From Takakia lepidozioides (lineage: Eukaryota; Streptophyta; Takakiopsida; Takakiales; Takakiaceae): 64,000 nt of DNA. Both the position numbers and the translations under genes were made by a program. Shown in pieces: positions 10,301 to 21,405 of the stretch (within the stretch, counting starts at the first letter, position 1; every line of letters starts with the position of its first letter). The stretch spans positions 31,785,053-31,849,052 of the forward strand of contig CM060732.1 of assembly GCA_030704615.1 (NCBI GenBank), given 5' to 3'. The notes beneath the pieces were generated by a model, which worked only from the letters and a program-made list of their open reading frames with translations, was not told where the DNA came from and searched no databases.

Positions 10301-13300
10301 TGGTCTTCCCTTGACTGCTATCTACGGTCCTCAGCTTAGCCTTGGTAGAAATGGATACAGCAGATGTGGAACTGTCACCCACCCAATATATCTCCATGGA
10401 ACTACAGTGCACACTCCTGAATACCACCCATCCAATATAACACAGTTCTCTGCACTGCAGAAAAGTAATCATCTGATGTGTAACCAGTTACACTGAAACT
10501 GTTAGCAAATAAATAAAACCATCTCCTAACCACAACATAACAACTAGGATATAAATTAGCCAAAATAAAACAAGAAGCAGGCACTTACACCAGTTCCACT
10601 GCATGGTGCATCTAACAGCACTCGATCAGCTGTGTTTGAGCCCAGGATTTTCGGTAGCTGCAGGTGCAGACTCAAGCAGATCAGTGGTCCAGCATGCAAG
10701 GAGAGGACATGAAACCACATGACTGACATTAGAGACGAATGGAAGTATATGATCTCACGAAAATGCACATCCCACAATGTAACGACTATTGATGCATTCC
10801 GCAAAGCAATAACAACAGGAGCTGAAAGAGACATAGTCAGTAGCACCTCACCTCGCGGCCGTCATAATTGCAAATGATAGTGTTGGTCACGCCCATTCGA
10901 TGAATGTTGGCTGACAATGACTTTATCCTTGACTCCTTGAGCTCATTGGCAAATAATACCCCTGCCACATTTCCCCACATGCACAACCTGAGATGCTGAA
11001 CCACTTTTAAGTATAAGATACAGCAATTCAAGCCATGCACAGGGATAGTTCAAGCTTGGTTGAGATCACTGATACCTAAAGACTTCTACTATCTAGGTAG
11101 AAACCTGAAAGTGCAGTCACTACAGGCTATAGACTTCCTCTGTACCTACAGTGCCATCAGAAACCCCACACCTGCTATTCTGGTGTCCAAAATACAAACT
11201 AAATGACCGATTTCAATTGACAACCTACCTGTATTCTTCATAAGTGCTGCAATGTAGGTTGTTTTCCCACCTGGCGCAGCTCTGTAAAATTCCAGGTCCA
11301 AGAGGCCAGACAAGATATGGCAATCAGATTACTTCCTTTATGACAGCATATTGCAAAAACTACACCTAAAGAGCAAGAGGGGAAGAATAGACAAGACAAC
11401 GGATAAGACAAGTACTGAAGGGGCAGAGAAGAGAAATCAGTATGAAGTGTCCAGTCTCTAGCCTCAAGGCAGGAGAACAAAAGGTGCGAATAGGGTACAT
11501 ACGCCATATCCACAACACGTTCTCTCTCTTGAGGTGCCAGAGCCATGACTGGTAAAAAGGATGACCCACTTTGCAGCTGCAGACCCAACCAACGTCGATT
11601 AGGCAACTTCGGTGAGACATTATCAATAACCACGAATTCACAGTGAAAGGCATGATTAAAACAAGTAGAACAAAACTCATCATGACCTAACCAGTGACAG
11701 TGGCATGCAAGGGTAGGCTCCGTCTCATAAATTCAGAGCCAGCCCACCTGAATAAGACTCTTCTGCAGAATCCATGTGGGACATTATCCCAACTACAATC
11801 ATTGCATCGGGTTCTGATACCAGCGGTGTTTCAAAAAGTACCTACTGTAACCAGCCAGCTCGATACATCTACTCACAGAGAAGAAAAGAAGATGATAAAG
11901 AAAAGAAGGTTACCATGTAGTGACCAGCCATGTATTCTGGAGTTGCACCCACAGGCACTTGAGAATCATACACAACCAGGCCCACCTGCCAGTACAAGCA
12001 ATGACATCTAAACATCATATGTAGGAAGAGAATTTGTTTCACTTTTCTTTTCAAAATGAAATAAGATTTGGTTTCGGTTCTGATGTTTCAGTAAGGCTAC
12101 AGAAACATTACAAGCACTTTGTACAGTTGACTCGCACAGACATTACTAGAACTCACTGTGGCAATTGTCTACACTTACAACTGTGGCACCATCTGATTTT
12201 TTTGATATACTGGATGGAAGTTGTACAGGCACGTTCCAAGAAAACTTCATGCCTCACGATCTTTCTGTCTTTCTGGACTACTATATATACATTTGTTTAA
12301 AGAACTTGTGATGATCTTAAGATCAAACTTTAGTAGTTGAGTCAATGCCAGCGCAAACATAAATGATACATCAGAAAAGGTAATATGCCGCAAGGGAAAA
12401 ATCCTGCTGCATGCCACTGTCATGGTCAACTCGAGTGACATACCACTTCATAATACCTTAGTCCATTTCCCTAGAGGGTCCAAATTCACCCCCCTGTTAA
12501 TCAAGGCTTGAGCCAAATCTTTCCTCCGAGACTGCATAATAACACCCAAAATGAATCATTAGCTCTGTACGATGGGCTTCCTTGGATTGGGAGAGCATGG
12601 AAGGGCACAAAATAGCAGAAGATTTGCTTGAAAAATGAGAGTACAACAAATGGGAGTTTTTCTGACTGCAGGTTTTTGCCAGTCATAGGCATACACCTAT
12701 TTCAATTTATGATTAGGTCAATTATTGCCAGCAGCAGTTTCTTTCTTGACATACCAAACAAGCAAATCCACAATCATCACAAGACAGGTGAAATAATGAC
12801 CTTCAAGGTATTGGTCCTCAAAGAGATTGGCCGAGGCTTCTCATTTGCTTCCAAAAACTCAACTACTTCAGCAACAGGGAACATCTGCTCCCAACCAAAA
12901 GCCCTCTCTTCAGCTACTAGATATGCAAACAACAAACAAAGTGCTAACTTGAGCCAAACGCTATTTGGCTTTACCCACCCAGCGCAAGCATATTGTTTGA
13001 GATAAAAGAAAGCAGACAACCCCAAGAAAATATCAAGGTGCGCACTGCATGGGGCACCTTCAAACAAACAAAACCTGGCAATCACCCCATACACCAATTG
13101 ACAAGAGTTTAATAAGGTGGACTTCTGCCCCAAGCAAGCATAGATTATGGTGTCCCTTTAGCCCGAAAGAGACTACTGCCTTCCATTTGGAAGGTGGACA
13201 CCTTCTAATGGCTGGAACCAGGGCAAGATGCCTCTCCAAACCTCCCCAGACTCGAAAGTACGCACACATCAGGTGACAGGTTGACCAGTGACCCCCTTTT

Positions 13301-15072
13301 ACAGCTGGGTATAATGGTTACCCATCTAACATACACCTATATGGGACACAAGAGCAAATGGTTAATGAATGTAAGACCTGAATGCCAAGACTGAATTTCT
13401 AACCAATTCAAAAGCATTCAAAATTCAGATTAGGACAGAAAATGACCTGAAGAAACATATTGACCAGGAAATCATTGTAGCCATAATAAGAAGCCAGGTC
13501 GGTAGCCAACTGCTTCACATAATCAGTTCTGGCAACTCCTTCAGGCCTGAGCGCCTTGAAATTTGAAAGCACCCGTACAACTGCCATGTGTAGACCATTT
13601 AAGATTCATGCTCACTTTCCCATCCTTGCATATACGTATGTGCAAGTTGACCTATTAAGGCACTAAAACAATATACCACTTACTAAGAACTGGTCTTCCC
13701 ACAACACTACTGCACTGGAGCCCCCAGTTGCCAAAAACAGACATTCAGTATCGCTACTTACTGTCCTTGATTCGTTGTAGAATGCTGCGAAGATCTGGTG
13801 GGCCCTTACCCTCCTCCTCCAGCTCCTGGAAACACCAACAAGACACCATCCTTCATGATATCCACTCCTTCATTACATTCATGGTCCAAATTCTTCATGC
13901 ATGAAACTTCTATGCGCCAAATCATCCCATTGTTTCCTGACGATACACTTTGCAGAACAGAAAACTACACAGGTTCCACTTCTGCACCAGATATCTCTAT
14001 GAAATGTGTAACCATCTTAACCTTTCAGGCATCTTTACAATTAGGTTTTGAAATACAACCTTATCATGCAGATATCCTGAGAAATAAATCTTTCCAACAC
14101 ATCAAACTAGAAAGGTCAAATCTAATGCTACGAAAGTAAACTTGCAAACGCAGATACTTTGTTCCAAAAGTGAACCCTACAGACCTCTGCTGTGGGTAGA
14201 CGGAAATCATCAGAGTCACCCTGAATGTTCAACTGCAATTCATCCTCTTCTGCATCTTTGGCCTCACGGGCTTTCTCGGAATCTAACCTTCGCGCCTTTT
14301 TCTCCACCTCCAATTCACCATCACTCTCATCTGCAGACACCGTGAATTGATGTCACCGCGCAATGAATTGCAATGACAAACATGTCTATCCCATTGATCC
14401 ACTGTGGTTTGGAGATGATTGCTCATTGTGTGTTAAAACAGAAAAACTGGAGGCCACATTTCCAGCTAATCCGTCTGTCTTGCCAACAGCAACCACGGTT
14501 CAACAGGCCCCTGGTAAGTGGTCCGTTGCTTAAAATATGACATAAAGGAGGTCTTTGGTTAGTTACGTTTTCTAACCTTCGGAAATGGAGAGCGCTCCTG
14601 AGATGTCGGAGTCATCTTCCTCGTCGCCGTCATTCAATTTGGCCTTCAGCCACTTCCTGTTATCATCGCTAAAACCCTTCCTGCTTTTCTTCTCTCCCTC
14701 TTGTTCCACCTTCATCTCGGGAACTTGTCTCCCTTTAACTTTCTCCCCACCTTTGAGACCACTGATACCCCCCTTAAGTTCCTCACTGACGTCGCTTTCT
14801 TCCCCTTCTTCTTCCTCGTCATCACTAAAACCCTTCCTCTTCAATAGTTTTGCTACTTTTTTATCGCGCCCTTCCTTCTTCTTCACCTCCATAGCTGCAC
14901 GAAGGGACTTCAAGCTCCCGGTAACTGTAGTCATCGGTTTAATTTCGGGAGGGGCCGAAAGTGTCACGGCTGTGACCTCCGTACTAGTTGTCTTCTTGGC
15001 CTTCTTGAGAGTGGCACGACTCGGCAGTGTGGGAGGAGCCTGCCCCACTTTCCTTTTCTTAGTTCGCGCCAT
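7375..15072 (-). CDS. NOP2: 25S/28S rRNA cytosine-C5 methyltransferase, NOP2/NSUN1 family, 16 exons
   Basis: Nucleolar SAM-dependent enzyme that makes m5C in large-subunit rRNA and is needed for 60S maturation. Exons: 14577-15072, 14185-14330, 13762-13825, 13447-13580, 12801-12884, 12457-12531, 11914-11985, 11503-11576, 11229-11281, 10852-10961, 10589-10657, 9991-10065, 9647-9739, 9147-9226, 8694-8793, 7375-7461. All junctions are GT-AG and phases agree, giving 603 codons plus TGA. Residues 1-240 are a basic/acidic nucleolar-type tail ([13 protein letters not shown]). Then come EKPRP and RTNTLK (about 300-308), SAM motif APGGKT (384-389), DAPCSGTG (452-459, Cys455) and STCS (Cys509, the nucleophile). 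[13 protein letters not shown] precedes the end. Length matches other family members and nothing is broken. The last exon lies beyond an intronic LINE fragment. Confidence 0.95.
7462..8693 (-). other. NOP2 intron 15, occupied by a LINE fragment
   Basis: This 1232-bp intron has donor GTTTGG after GTG GCG AAG and acceptor GATGGCAG before TTG AAA ATA. It is the longest intron of the gene. Most of it is the plus-strand LINE fragment at 7702-8649. If not spliced, translation would run 16 codons past Lys575 to a TAA at 8646-8648. Confidence 0.8.
7702..8649 (+). mobile_element. 5'-truncated non-LTR retrotransposon, ORF2 C-terminal part with CCHC-type finger
   Basis: An uninterrupted 315-codon frame (no ATG at its edge; first ATG about 7723) lies inside NOP2 intron 15, antisense to the gene. 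The region following reverse transcriptase in animal-type LINEs (RTE/jockey/CR1-like) is recognisable: [19 protein letters not shown], then [19 protein letters not shown], then the metal-binding pattern C-x2-C-x6-H-x4-C in [19 protein letters not shown]. The polymerase domain itself is absent, so the copy is 5'-truncated. A CT-rich run (7680-7700) precedes it. The lack of stops or frameshifts suggests a young insertion, or selection on the frame. Family assignment is by pattern memory only. Confidence 0.75.
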
Positions 15073-15304
15073 AGCTCGATCGCAACGCAACATGTGTGCG
15101 GAAACACAGCTATGGTGCGAGAGAGAAGAGAGGTGGTCCTGGAACCCTATGTTCATCCATCACTCACGACTCTAACCCTAAGTTCATCCATGCCTTACAG
15201 GAACCTATGAAGTTTGTGACTGTGAAGTGCTCAGCAGAGCCCTTAGCGGTGTGGAGGGCTTTGGCTTGAATCACAGTTGAGGGAGGCTTTCGAATTGAGG
15301 ATTG
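15073..15304. promoter_or_regulatory. shared divergent promoter interval, NOP2 and amidohydrolase
   Basis: Only 232 bp separate the NOP2 start codon (15072, minus) from the amidohydrolase start codon (15305, plus). The two genes must share promoter and 5'-leader sequence. I see no clear TATA box. The role is inferred from the head-to-head arrangement. Confidence 0.6.
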
Positions 15305-16617
15305 ATGGCGAAGAAGGGAGAGCGAGTGGTGGGGATGTCAGCCCCGCAGTTTTCCTGCACAGACGATGTCGCACTCAATGTCGAGAAAGCAGAGAGGTGG
15401 GTCTCTTCGTGTCGGCGTTTCGTCATATTCGTTTATCTTTTCCACTCTAACTCTTTCCCTCACAATGTAGCGATGTGGGTGCTTCTTACACATGCCATCT
15501 CAGTAGTATATTACTGCGCTCTGTGATTTTATCTTTTGCTAACTCCTATTGTCCTAAGGATTTGGTGGAAATTGAAGAATAGAACTTGTTAGAGCTTAGT
15601 TGCCTTCACACCAGCTCGCTTGCTTCACGTAGTGCATCGCAGGAAGAACATTGTGGAAGATCTAGTAACGTTGTAACAAAAGCCAGTCATTGTGTCTTTT
15701 GGTTAAGCAAGTTCTGAATCTGCATCTTGTTGACACGGGGTTTAAGCCAAATGCTAGTAACCACCGAAACCTCCTTTAATTAGTTTCTCATGCGACATCG
15801 ATGTTGTTGGCATCTTTCTGTCAAAGACACTTGGAGTTTGGCAACATATCTCAAGCTCATTGGGAAGATATATGCTGTGGCATGATACTGTTACTGAATA
15901 GTCAAGAAGATAGTGTGCTTATGGGGTTGAAGAAGACTTCGTAAAATTAATCAGTTTGATTGTGGGATCTTTTGGCAGGATTGTGAGAGACACCCATGCA
16001 AAAGGTGCCAACGTTGTGCTCATTCAGGTAGAACATCTGAAGCCATTGCTTATCTATGTCCAACTAACTTTGTGGGTTCTTGTAAGCATTCCAAGTTCAG
16101 CTATAAAGTAGAATTGCATACTAGGAGGAACAGTGTCTTCTTCATGAGTTGAAGCTCTTACCTTAGCAAAGCTTTCAGCTTAGAACTCTCTCTCTTTTGT
16201 TTGGTCTTATTCTTGTTCTTCAGCTTCTGATTCTCCTCCCCCTGACCCTTGTAGACCTGGTTTGTAGTTGTTGTTGACGACAGGCATTGGGTATTGTCCC
16301 ATAAGCTCTTGGCTTTTCGTGGATGGCAACATGTCTCTTTGTTTCCCTCTCTCCTTCTTTCTATCAGTCTGTTCCTTTCTAGTCAATTTCGAGTCTATGC
16401 TTTGCAATCTCATGCCTTAGATATGTAGAACACTCATGTTATATTGTGGGGTTTATTTGACACACCACAGGAGCTTTTTGAGGGTTCTTACTTCTGCCAG
16501 GTCCAGAGGGAAGATTCCTTTGCACACGGCCATCCTCAGGAAGACCACCCCACAACAATGGTCTCTTCTATGCTCACTGGCAGTTGTCACAGAGTAGTCC
16601 AAGGTCACCAGACTTGA
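15305..16617 (+). pseudogene. N-carbamoylputrescine amidohydrolase (nitrilase family), first three exons only, third degenerate
   Basis: The intact enzyme hydrolyses N-carbamoylputrescine to putrescine in plant polyamine synthesis. Exon 1 (15305-15396) encodes MAKKGERVVGMSAPQFSCTD onward. Exon 2 (15979-16027) encodes IVRDTHAKGANVVLIQ. Exon 3 (from 16471) encodes ELFEGSYFCQVQREDSF. Junctions are GT-AG with matching phase, and the catalytic Glu48 (first residue of ELFEG) is present. After QREDSF the reading departs from the family (AHGHPQEDHPTTM) and hits TGA at 16615-16617. The Lys and Cys of the Glu-Lys-Cys triad, and some 240 residues, are absent. I searched downstream to 20.5 kb and saw no further exons. 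A PPR gene starts 15 bp later. A very long intron with exons I missed is the main alternative. Confidence 0.75.
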
Positions 16618-16631
16618 GAAATAAATGCACA

Positions 16632-18449
16632 ATGAAGGCCCTTTGTATTGACTGTGGATTGAACCCTCCTTGGGTGAGAGCGGCACTACCTGCTGTGATA
16701 CAACGCTCAGGTGATGGGGTCAATGAGAACTCTTCATGCTCTTGTGAGCATTTGACGACTCTATGTAAGGCAGGACGATTGAAAGAGGCAGTGCACATTT
16801 TGAACAAACATGGCACTTTGCCAGACTCCAAGACCTACATCTGTCTCTTGAAGGAGTGCATCAAAATTGAAAACCTTGAAATGGGAAACCAGGTGCATAC
16901 CCACATCATCCGAAGTGGATTGAAGACAAACATCTTCCTGCTAAACACCCTTGTCAACATGTACGCCAAGTGTGGGAGCATGGTGGACGCATATCTAGTG
17001 TTTGACAACATGCCTGAGCGAGATGTGTTTACATGGACCATGATGATGGCAGGATACGTCAAGCATGGGTGTTGTTGGGACGCTTTCAAGATGTACAAGC
17101 AGATGATGTCGGAAGGGTCCACACCCAACAGCGTCACCTTCATTTGCATTCTCAAGGCTTGTGCCAATCTAGGAGCACTGGAACAGGGGAAAGAGGTGCA
17201 TGCTGACATCATCAAATCTGGAATTGTATCAGATACTAAGTTGGAGAATACCCTTCTTAACATGTATGCCAAATGTGGGAGCATGAAGGATGCTCAACAA
17301 GTGTTTAACTCTATGACTAAACGAACTTTGGTCTCATGGAACGCCATGATTGGAGGATATGCTCAGCACGGGTATGGTAGGGAGGCATTCGAGATGTATG
17401 AGCAAATGAAACAAGAAAGTGTGACGCCTGACAGGGTCACATTCATTTGCATTCTCAATGCATGCTTGACCCAGTCAGCCCAGGAAAGAGGCAAAGAGGT
17501 TCATGATGACATCATCAAGGCTAAACTACCACGGGATGTCATTTTGGACACAGCACTTGTTGACATGTATGCCAAATGTGGGAGTATGGTAGATGCACGT
17601 CAAGTATTTGACAATATGGCTAAGCGGGATAGGGTCTGCTGGAATGCGATCATTGCAGGATATTGTCAACATAGGTGTGGTAAGGAGGCTTTTGAAATGT
17701 ATGAGCAAATGATACAGGAAGGGGTGATACCCAACAAGGTTACGTTCACTTGCGCTCTCAATGCATGTGCCAGTTTGGCAGCCCTGGAAGAAGGCAAAGA
17801 GGTCCATGCTGACATTATCGAAGCTGGAACTACCCTTGATATTATTTTGGAAACTGCCCTTGTTGACATGTATGCCAAATGTGGGAACATGAATTATGCG
17901 CATCAGGTGTTCGACAAGATGCATCAACGAAACATTGTCTCATGGAGTGTGATGATCACAGGATATGCTCAGCATGGGTGTGGTAGGGAGGCCCTGCAAC
18001 TGTTTGAACAAATGCAACAGGAAGGCTTGAAGCCAAATGGTATCACCTTTATAGGTGTTATTTCCGCATGTAGCCATGTGGGCCTAGTGGATGAAGGCTG
18101 TCACTACTTTGAATCAATGAGTAGAGAGCATGGCCTTACTCCGACAATGGGGCATTTTGGTTGCTTGGTGGACCTTCTTGGGCGTGCAGGGCGATTGGAT
18201 GAGGCAGAGGGCTTCATTGCCAGAATGCCAATTGAACCAGATGCTGTGGTTTGGGGAGCCCTGCTTGGTGCCTGCAAACTCCATGGCAATCTTGAGCTTG
18301 CAGAACATGCGGTGGAAGGCCTTCTCAAGTGTGATCCACAGCACACTGCACCTTATGTTCTGCTATCGAACATAGCCAGTGGGATGATACTCAGAGGTGA
18401 AGAAAGGGCATTCCCCACACGATCGCTATACCAGATGTCATCTCCTTAG
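16632..18449 (+). CDS. PLS-class pentatricopeptide-repeat protein, E-type, DYW lost
   Basis: PPR proteins bind organelle transcripts base by base; PLS-class members usually specify C-to-U editing sites. This intronless 605-aa frame starts at ATG 16632; the frame is open upstream but has no earlier ATG. It contains about four 101-residue P-L-S blocks, each with a MYAKCGSM-type segment (near 16958, 17260, 17564, 17867). These are followed by a final triplet and an E motif (MGHFGCLVDLLGRAGRLDEA, WGALLGACKLHGN, YVLLSNI). After SNI the family reading (a WDD-type E+ motif) lies in another frame, so the protein ends with about 22 unrelated residues and has no E+ or DYW domain. It may act with a DYW partner or be a recent pseudogene. 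A targeting peptide is not obvious. Confidence 0.85.
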   Translation: MKALCIDCGLNPPWVRAALPAVIQRSGDGVNENSSCSCEHLTTLCKAGRLKEAVHILNKHGTLPDSKTYICLLKECIKIENLEMGNQVHTHIIRSGLKTNIFLLNTLVNMYAKCGSMVDAYLVFDNMPERDVFTWTMMMAGYVKHGCCWDAFKMYKQMMSEGSTPNSVTFICILKACANLGALEQGKEVHADIIKSGIVSDTKLENTLLNMYAKCGSMKDAQQVFNSMTKRTLVSWNAMIGGYAQHGYGREAFEMYEQMKQESVTPDRVTFICILNACLTQSAQERGKEVHDDIIKAKLPRDVILDTALVDMYAKCGSMVDARQVFDNMAKRDRVCWNAIIAGYCQHRCGKEAFEMYEQMIQEGVIPNKVTFTCALNACASLAALEEGKEVHADIIEAGTTLDIILETALVDMYAKCGNMNYAHQVFDKMHQRNIVSWSVMITGYAQHGCGREALQLFEQMQQEGLKPNGITFIGVISACSHVGLVDEGCHYFESMSREHGLTPTMGHFGCLVDLLGRAGRLDEAEGFIARMPIEPDAVVWGALLGACKLHGNLELAEHAVEGLLKCDPQHTAPYVLLSNIASGMILRGEERAFPTRSLYQMSSP

Positions 18450-19299
18450 TCTTAGTAGGAAAAGAACTTACCCAGATATTCGGCAACATGAGTACATCAG
18501 GTTAGATACCTGCAGTATTTATACTTACCCATCAGTGAGACATTCGCCTTGGCCAGCATACAGTCCATGGATGCATCCAGGGCAACTATCATTCCCCGCG
18601 ATGCCCCCATCTTCACAGGATGCAGATCTTCAGATCAATTCTCTTCACATTATCTTAATCCAATGCACAGAGGAGGTGTAAGTACAACGATGTCTTCCCA
18701 GTGAGAGTGAGGATGGGATGGGTTGGGATGGGTCAACATGAGTTGCAAGATGAATATGATGGAGGCGATTACTTCAGCCCTGTAATTACTTCAGGCGTGA
18801 CGATTTCTCCCGATGACGCAAAGAAAGTGTCCCAAGGGGTGTGCATGTGCTCTCAGCCCAAAAACCAGACTTGACACTGGATATTCTTTCCCCTCCACAC
18901 TCTCATGCAATAGAAAGAGCGTGTTAGATACATAAAATTCATTCATCTGGCCACACGATCATTTGGCTGGTATTAGATTTTCGCACCTTGTGGATGCACA
19001 TTATCTTGTACAACAATGACATAAACCAAGATGTCTATCCTATCCGAGTATCACTGAGTCTTCCCATATGTTGCAGATGCCCTCTTCTTGATGCAAAAAC
19101 TTGAATATTTCTTGATGCCTCTGCAATACGGTTTCCTTGCTTTCACTGCTGTTGTTCGAATCATACGTGACTTGGGCAGCTTACAGGAAGTGCAAAACTG
19201 TCTGTCGCATCCAATGACACATTGCTTTGCCGCAAACCTGCTTGCTTGTAAATGTAAGGAGAAAGTATGACTGTTCTTTCATGCCAGTTGCTTCATTCG
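18450..19299. other. gene-free stretch between the two PPR pieces
   Basis: Short frames only and no recognised motif. It separates the plus-strand PPR gene from the minus-strand DYW remnant. Confidence 0.4.
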
Positions 19300-19830
19300 T
19301 CAATAATCCCCATGAGAACCCTTGCCATCTTGGAAGTTGTGATGGTGGCTGGCATCTCTGGCCGTTGCTTTTGGGCTGATCAGCATGTTCCCGGGATGTC
19401 TATCCACGTCATGATCCCAAAGAGAGGTTTCCTTCTGCTTCTCTTCCACATCATGCAATACAACTTGCATGTCAGGCACATACCTGCCGTCCTTCATCAG
19501 CCCAGACAATATCAGCAAGGATTTTTTCTCAATTGTGAATGTCCTCCACAATGAATGAATCCACCTGTTTGTCCGCCTCGTGCAGCTGCACTCTGCCTCC
19601 TTCCTAATACTTCTCTCCTGCACGTCGCTGGCCTTGGACAGGGTAAAATTTCCTGGCTTCAGCATGGAGGAGCATGGCGCCAAGTTGTGAGTGCCACCTT
19701 CCTGTCTTGTTGCCTTCATTGTCAAGTTGTCAACCTTCAGTGACTTGGAAGGGCCTGCCAAACTGTTGGGGTCATGAGCACCTCCGTCTATCCAATGCGG
19801 CCTATGTAGACACTGGTCAAAGTAACCCAA
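19300..19830 (-). pseudogene. degenerate PPR E+/DYW tail
   Basis: The minus-strand frame reads like the C-terminus of a DYW-type PPR editing factor. An E+-like stretch VQERSIRKEAECSC is followed by GRYVPDMQVVLHDVEEKQKE, then RDASHHHNFQDGKGSHGDY. The DYW domain is a zinc-dependent cytidine deaminase. Here the HSE zinc/catalytic signature is replaced by DHDVDRH, the CxxCH segment is missing, and the terminal Trp codon is TGA. It therefore cannot be an active deaminase. No PPR repeats precede it upstream in this orientation. It could be the inverted, decayed tail of the neighbouring DYW-less PPR gene or an unrelated pseudogene. Confidence 0.7.
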
Positions 19831-21405
19831 TATTGTTCACAAGGCCCCCTCTTGGCACTCTTTTCAATTGGGCCTTTCATCCCGATGCTGCATTCAAGAA
19901 AGTCTGAGGGCTATGGCCAGTCGGACTGTTTCAGAACGGTCTGCTTGTTTTACTGCCTCTTCATCCCTTGTTGATTTCATTCTTCTTCCCTGCAGCCGCA
20001 CGGTAGACTTTCACTGAGGTGTTAGTTAATTTAATGTTCTGACTTTCAACAGCTGCTGCCGATAGATGGACGGACATCGTTCGCCACGGCGAAGTTACAC
20101 TTGATTATTCACTAAGTAGAGTGGCTCCCATGGAGATTCGCTTCTCAGAGCTCTGTCGTTTGAGATGAAAAGGTTGCAAGCGAGGCAGTCGTTTCTGACA
20201 ACATGGGATCGACACTCTATACGATCACCCCACACAGATCGGAGGTCTAGACACGAGCATTATGGGCGGCCCACTGTAGTGGTACTTACCTCGACATAGA
20301 CATTTTGTCTATAGATCCAGATTTCCTCTAGAAAGCCACCCCAACAGTAGGCCCAGGGTTTAGCTCAGCATTTGGATTTGCCATTTGCAGGGATGCTTAT
20401 GACGGTCCTGAACAGGTTGATCTTGCACCCAGGACTTTGTAACAGAAAATGGATTTTGTCTTCAGGTCAATCTCCTCTGAGCTCTGTGCATCTGTTCATT
20501 GTACAAAGGTGTAAACAGGGTGTAAACTTAAACGATGGGGTACTGTCAACCTGCGAATTGTATGTGCAGGTTATTGAATAGATGAAGCAGATATGAAGCA
20601 GGAATGACAATGTGAGAGTGATCTCTAAAACTTCCATCAGAGATTGGAAAGTAAGATAATATCCAGTAAGATCGAACTGTCAACCAGCCCTTCCAACTGA
20701 TGCGTTCCAACTGGTCATACTTTAAGGCACTTTCGGTATACTTGAAACACTGTCTTAGGTCAAGATGGTCAAGCTTAGTTCTTGAATAAAAGTTAAGTGG
20801 ACATGCAAAAAAGTAATCAAAGAGAGGTCTGCCTCGTGATTTCTCATAGAGATATAACAAGAAAGGTAGCAAGCAAGAAAGACACCTTATAGAGTCTGCA
20901 GGAACACCCAAGATAAAATTACACCTGAAGAAAGCACAAAGAGCCATAGTGCGATGGAGAGAAGCAATTCCTGATTACTGTTCACTCATAATTATAAACT
21001 TGAGACAGACAGTCAGAACTGACAGAGCATCAACTGACAGGTCAAAATTGATCCATTTCAACCCTTGCTCACAGTTTCCTTACCAGCTTCTTCCAAATCA
21101 AGGTCACCCGGGAGTAGAAAGGCTCCCTAAGAACCCAGTTGGCACACTCAAGAGTAAAGCAAAGAAGCTTCTGCCCAGTCTTTGAAGGATGCATCACTGA
21201 CTGAAAATTTTCATTTTCTGCTCAATAATATTATGCATGTGTACAGTGATGGGGTACATACAAAGAACAATGCCAACACACTAGGGGTTGAGCTCACTCA
21301 GGCAAATGAAGTTAACTGACTGAAATTATACACACTGGATCAACTAAGATATGGCGGCTGTAATATTATTTATTGTCAACCCAAGGGAGTGCCTAAATCA
21401 TGCTA
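19831..21405. other. 3' flank of the GIL1-like gene, no gene seen
   Basis: A 133-codon minus-strand frame at 20546-20947 has no recognised domain and probably lies in or past the 3' UTR of the GIL1-like gene. No other features. Confidence 0.4.

Noticed and set aside
14585-15175. 196-codon plus-strand open frame
   Set aside because: It is the antisense shadow of NOP2 exon 1; the Ser/Leu/Phe-rich translation results from the Lys/Glu-rich coding strand.
16471-16700. In-frame fusion of the amidohydrolase exons to the PPR protein
   Set aside because: The exon 3 phase inherited from exon 2 differs from the PPR frame and meets TGA at 16615-16617 before the PPR ATG, so no fused protein results from the splice sites seen.
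16835-18346. Several minus-strand frames of 74-149 codons
   Set aside because: Antisense shadows of the PPR gene, repeating because the PPR blocks repeat.
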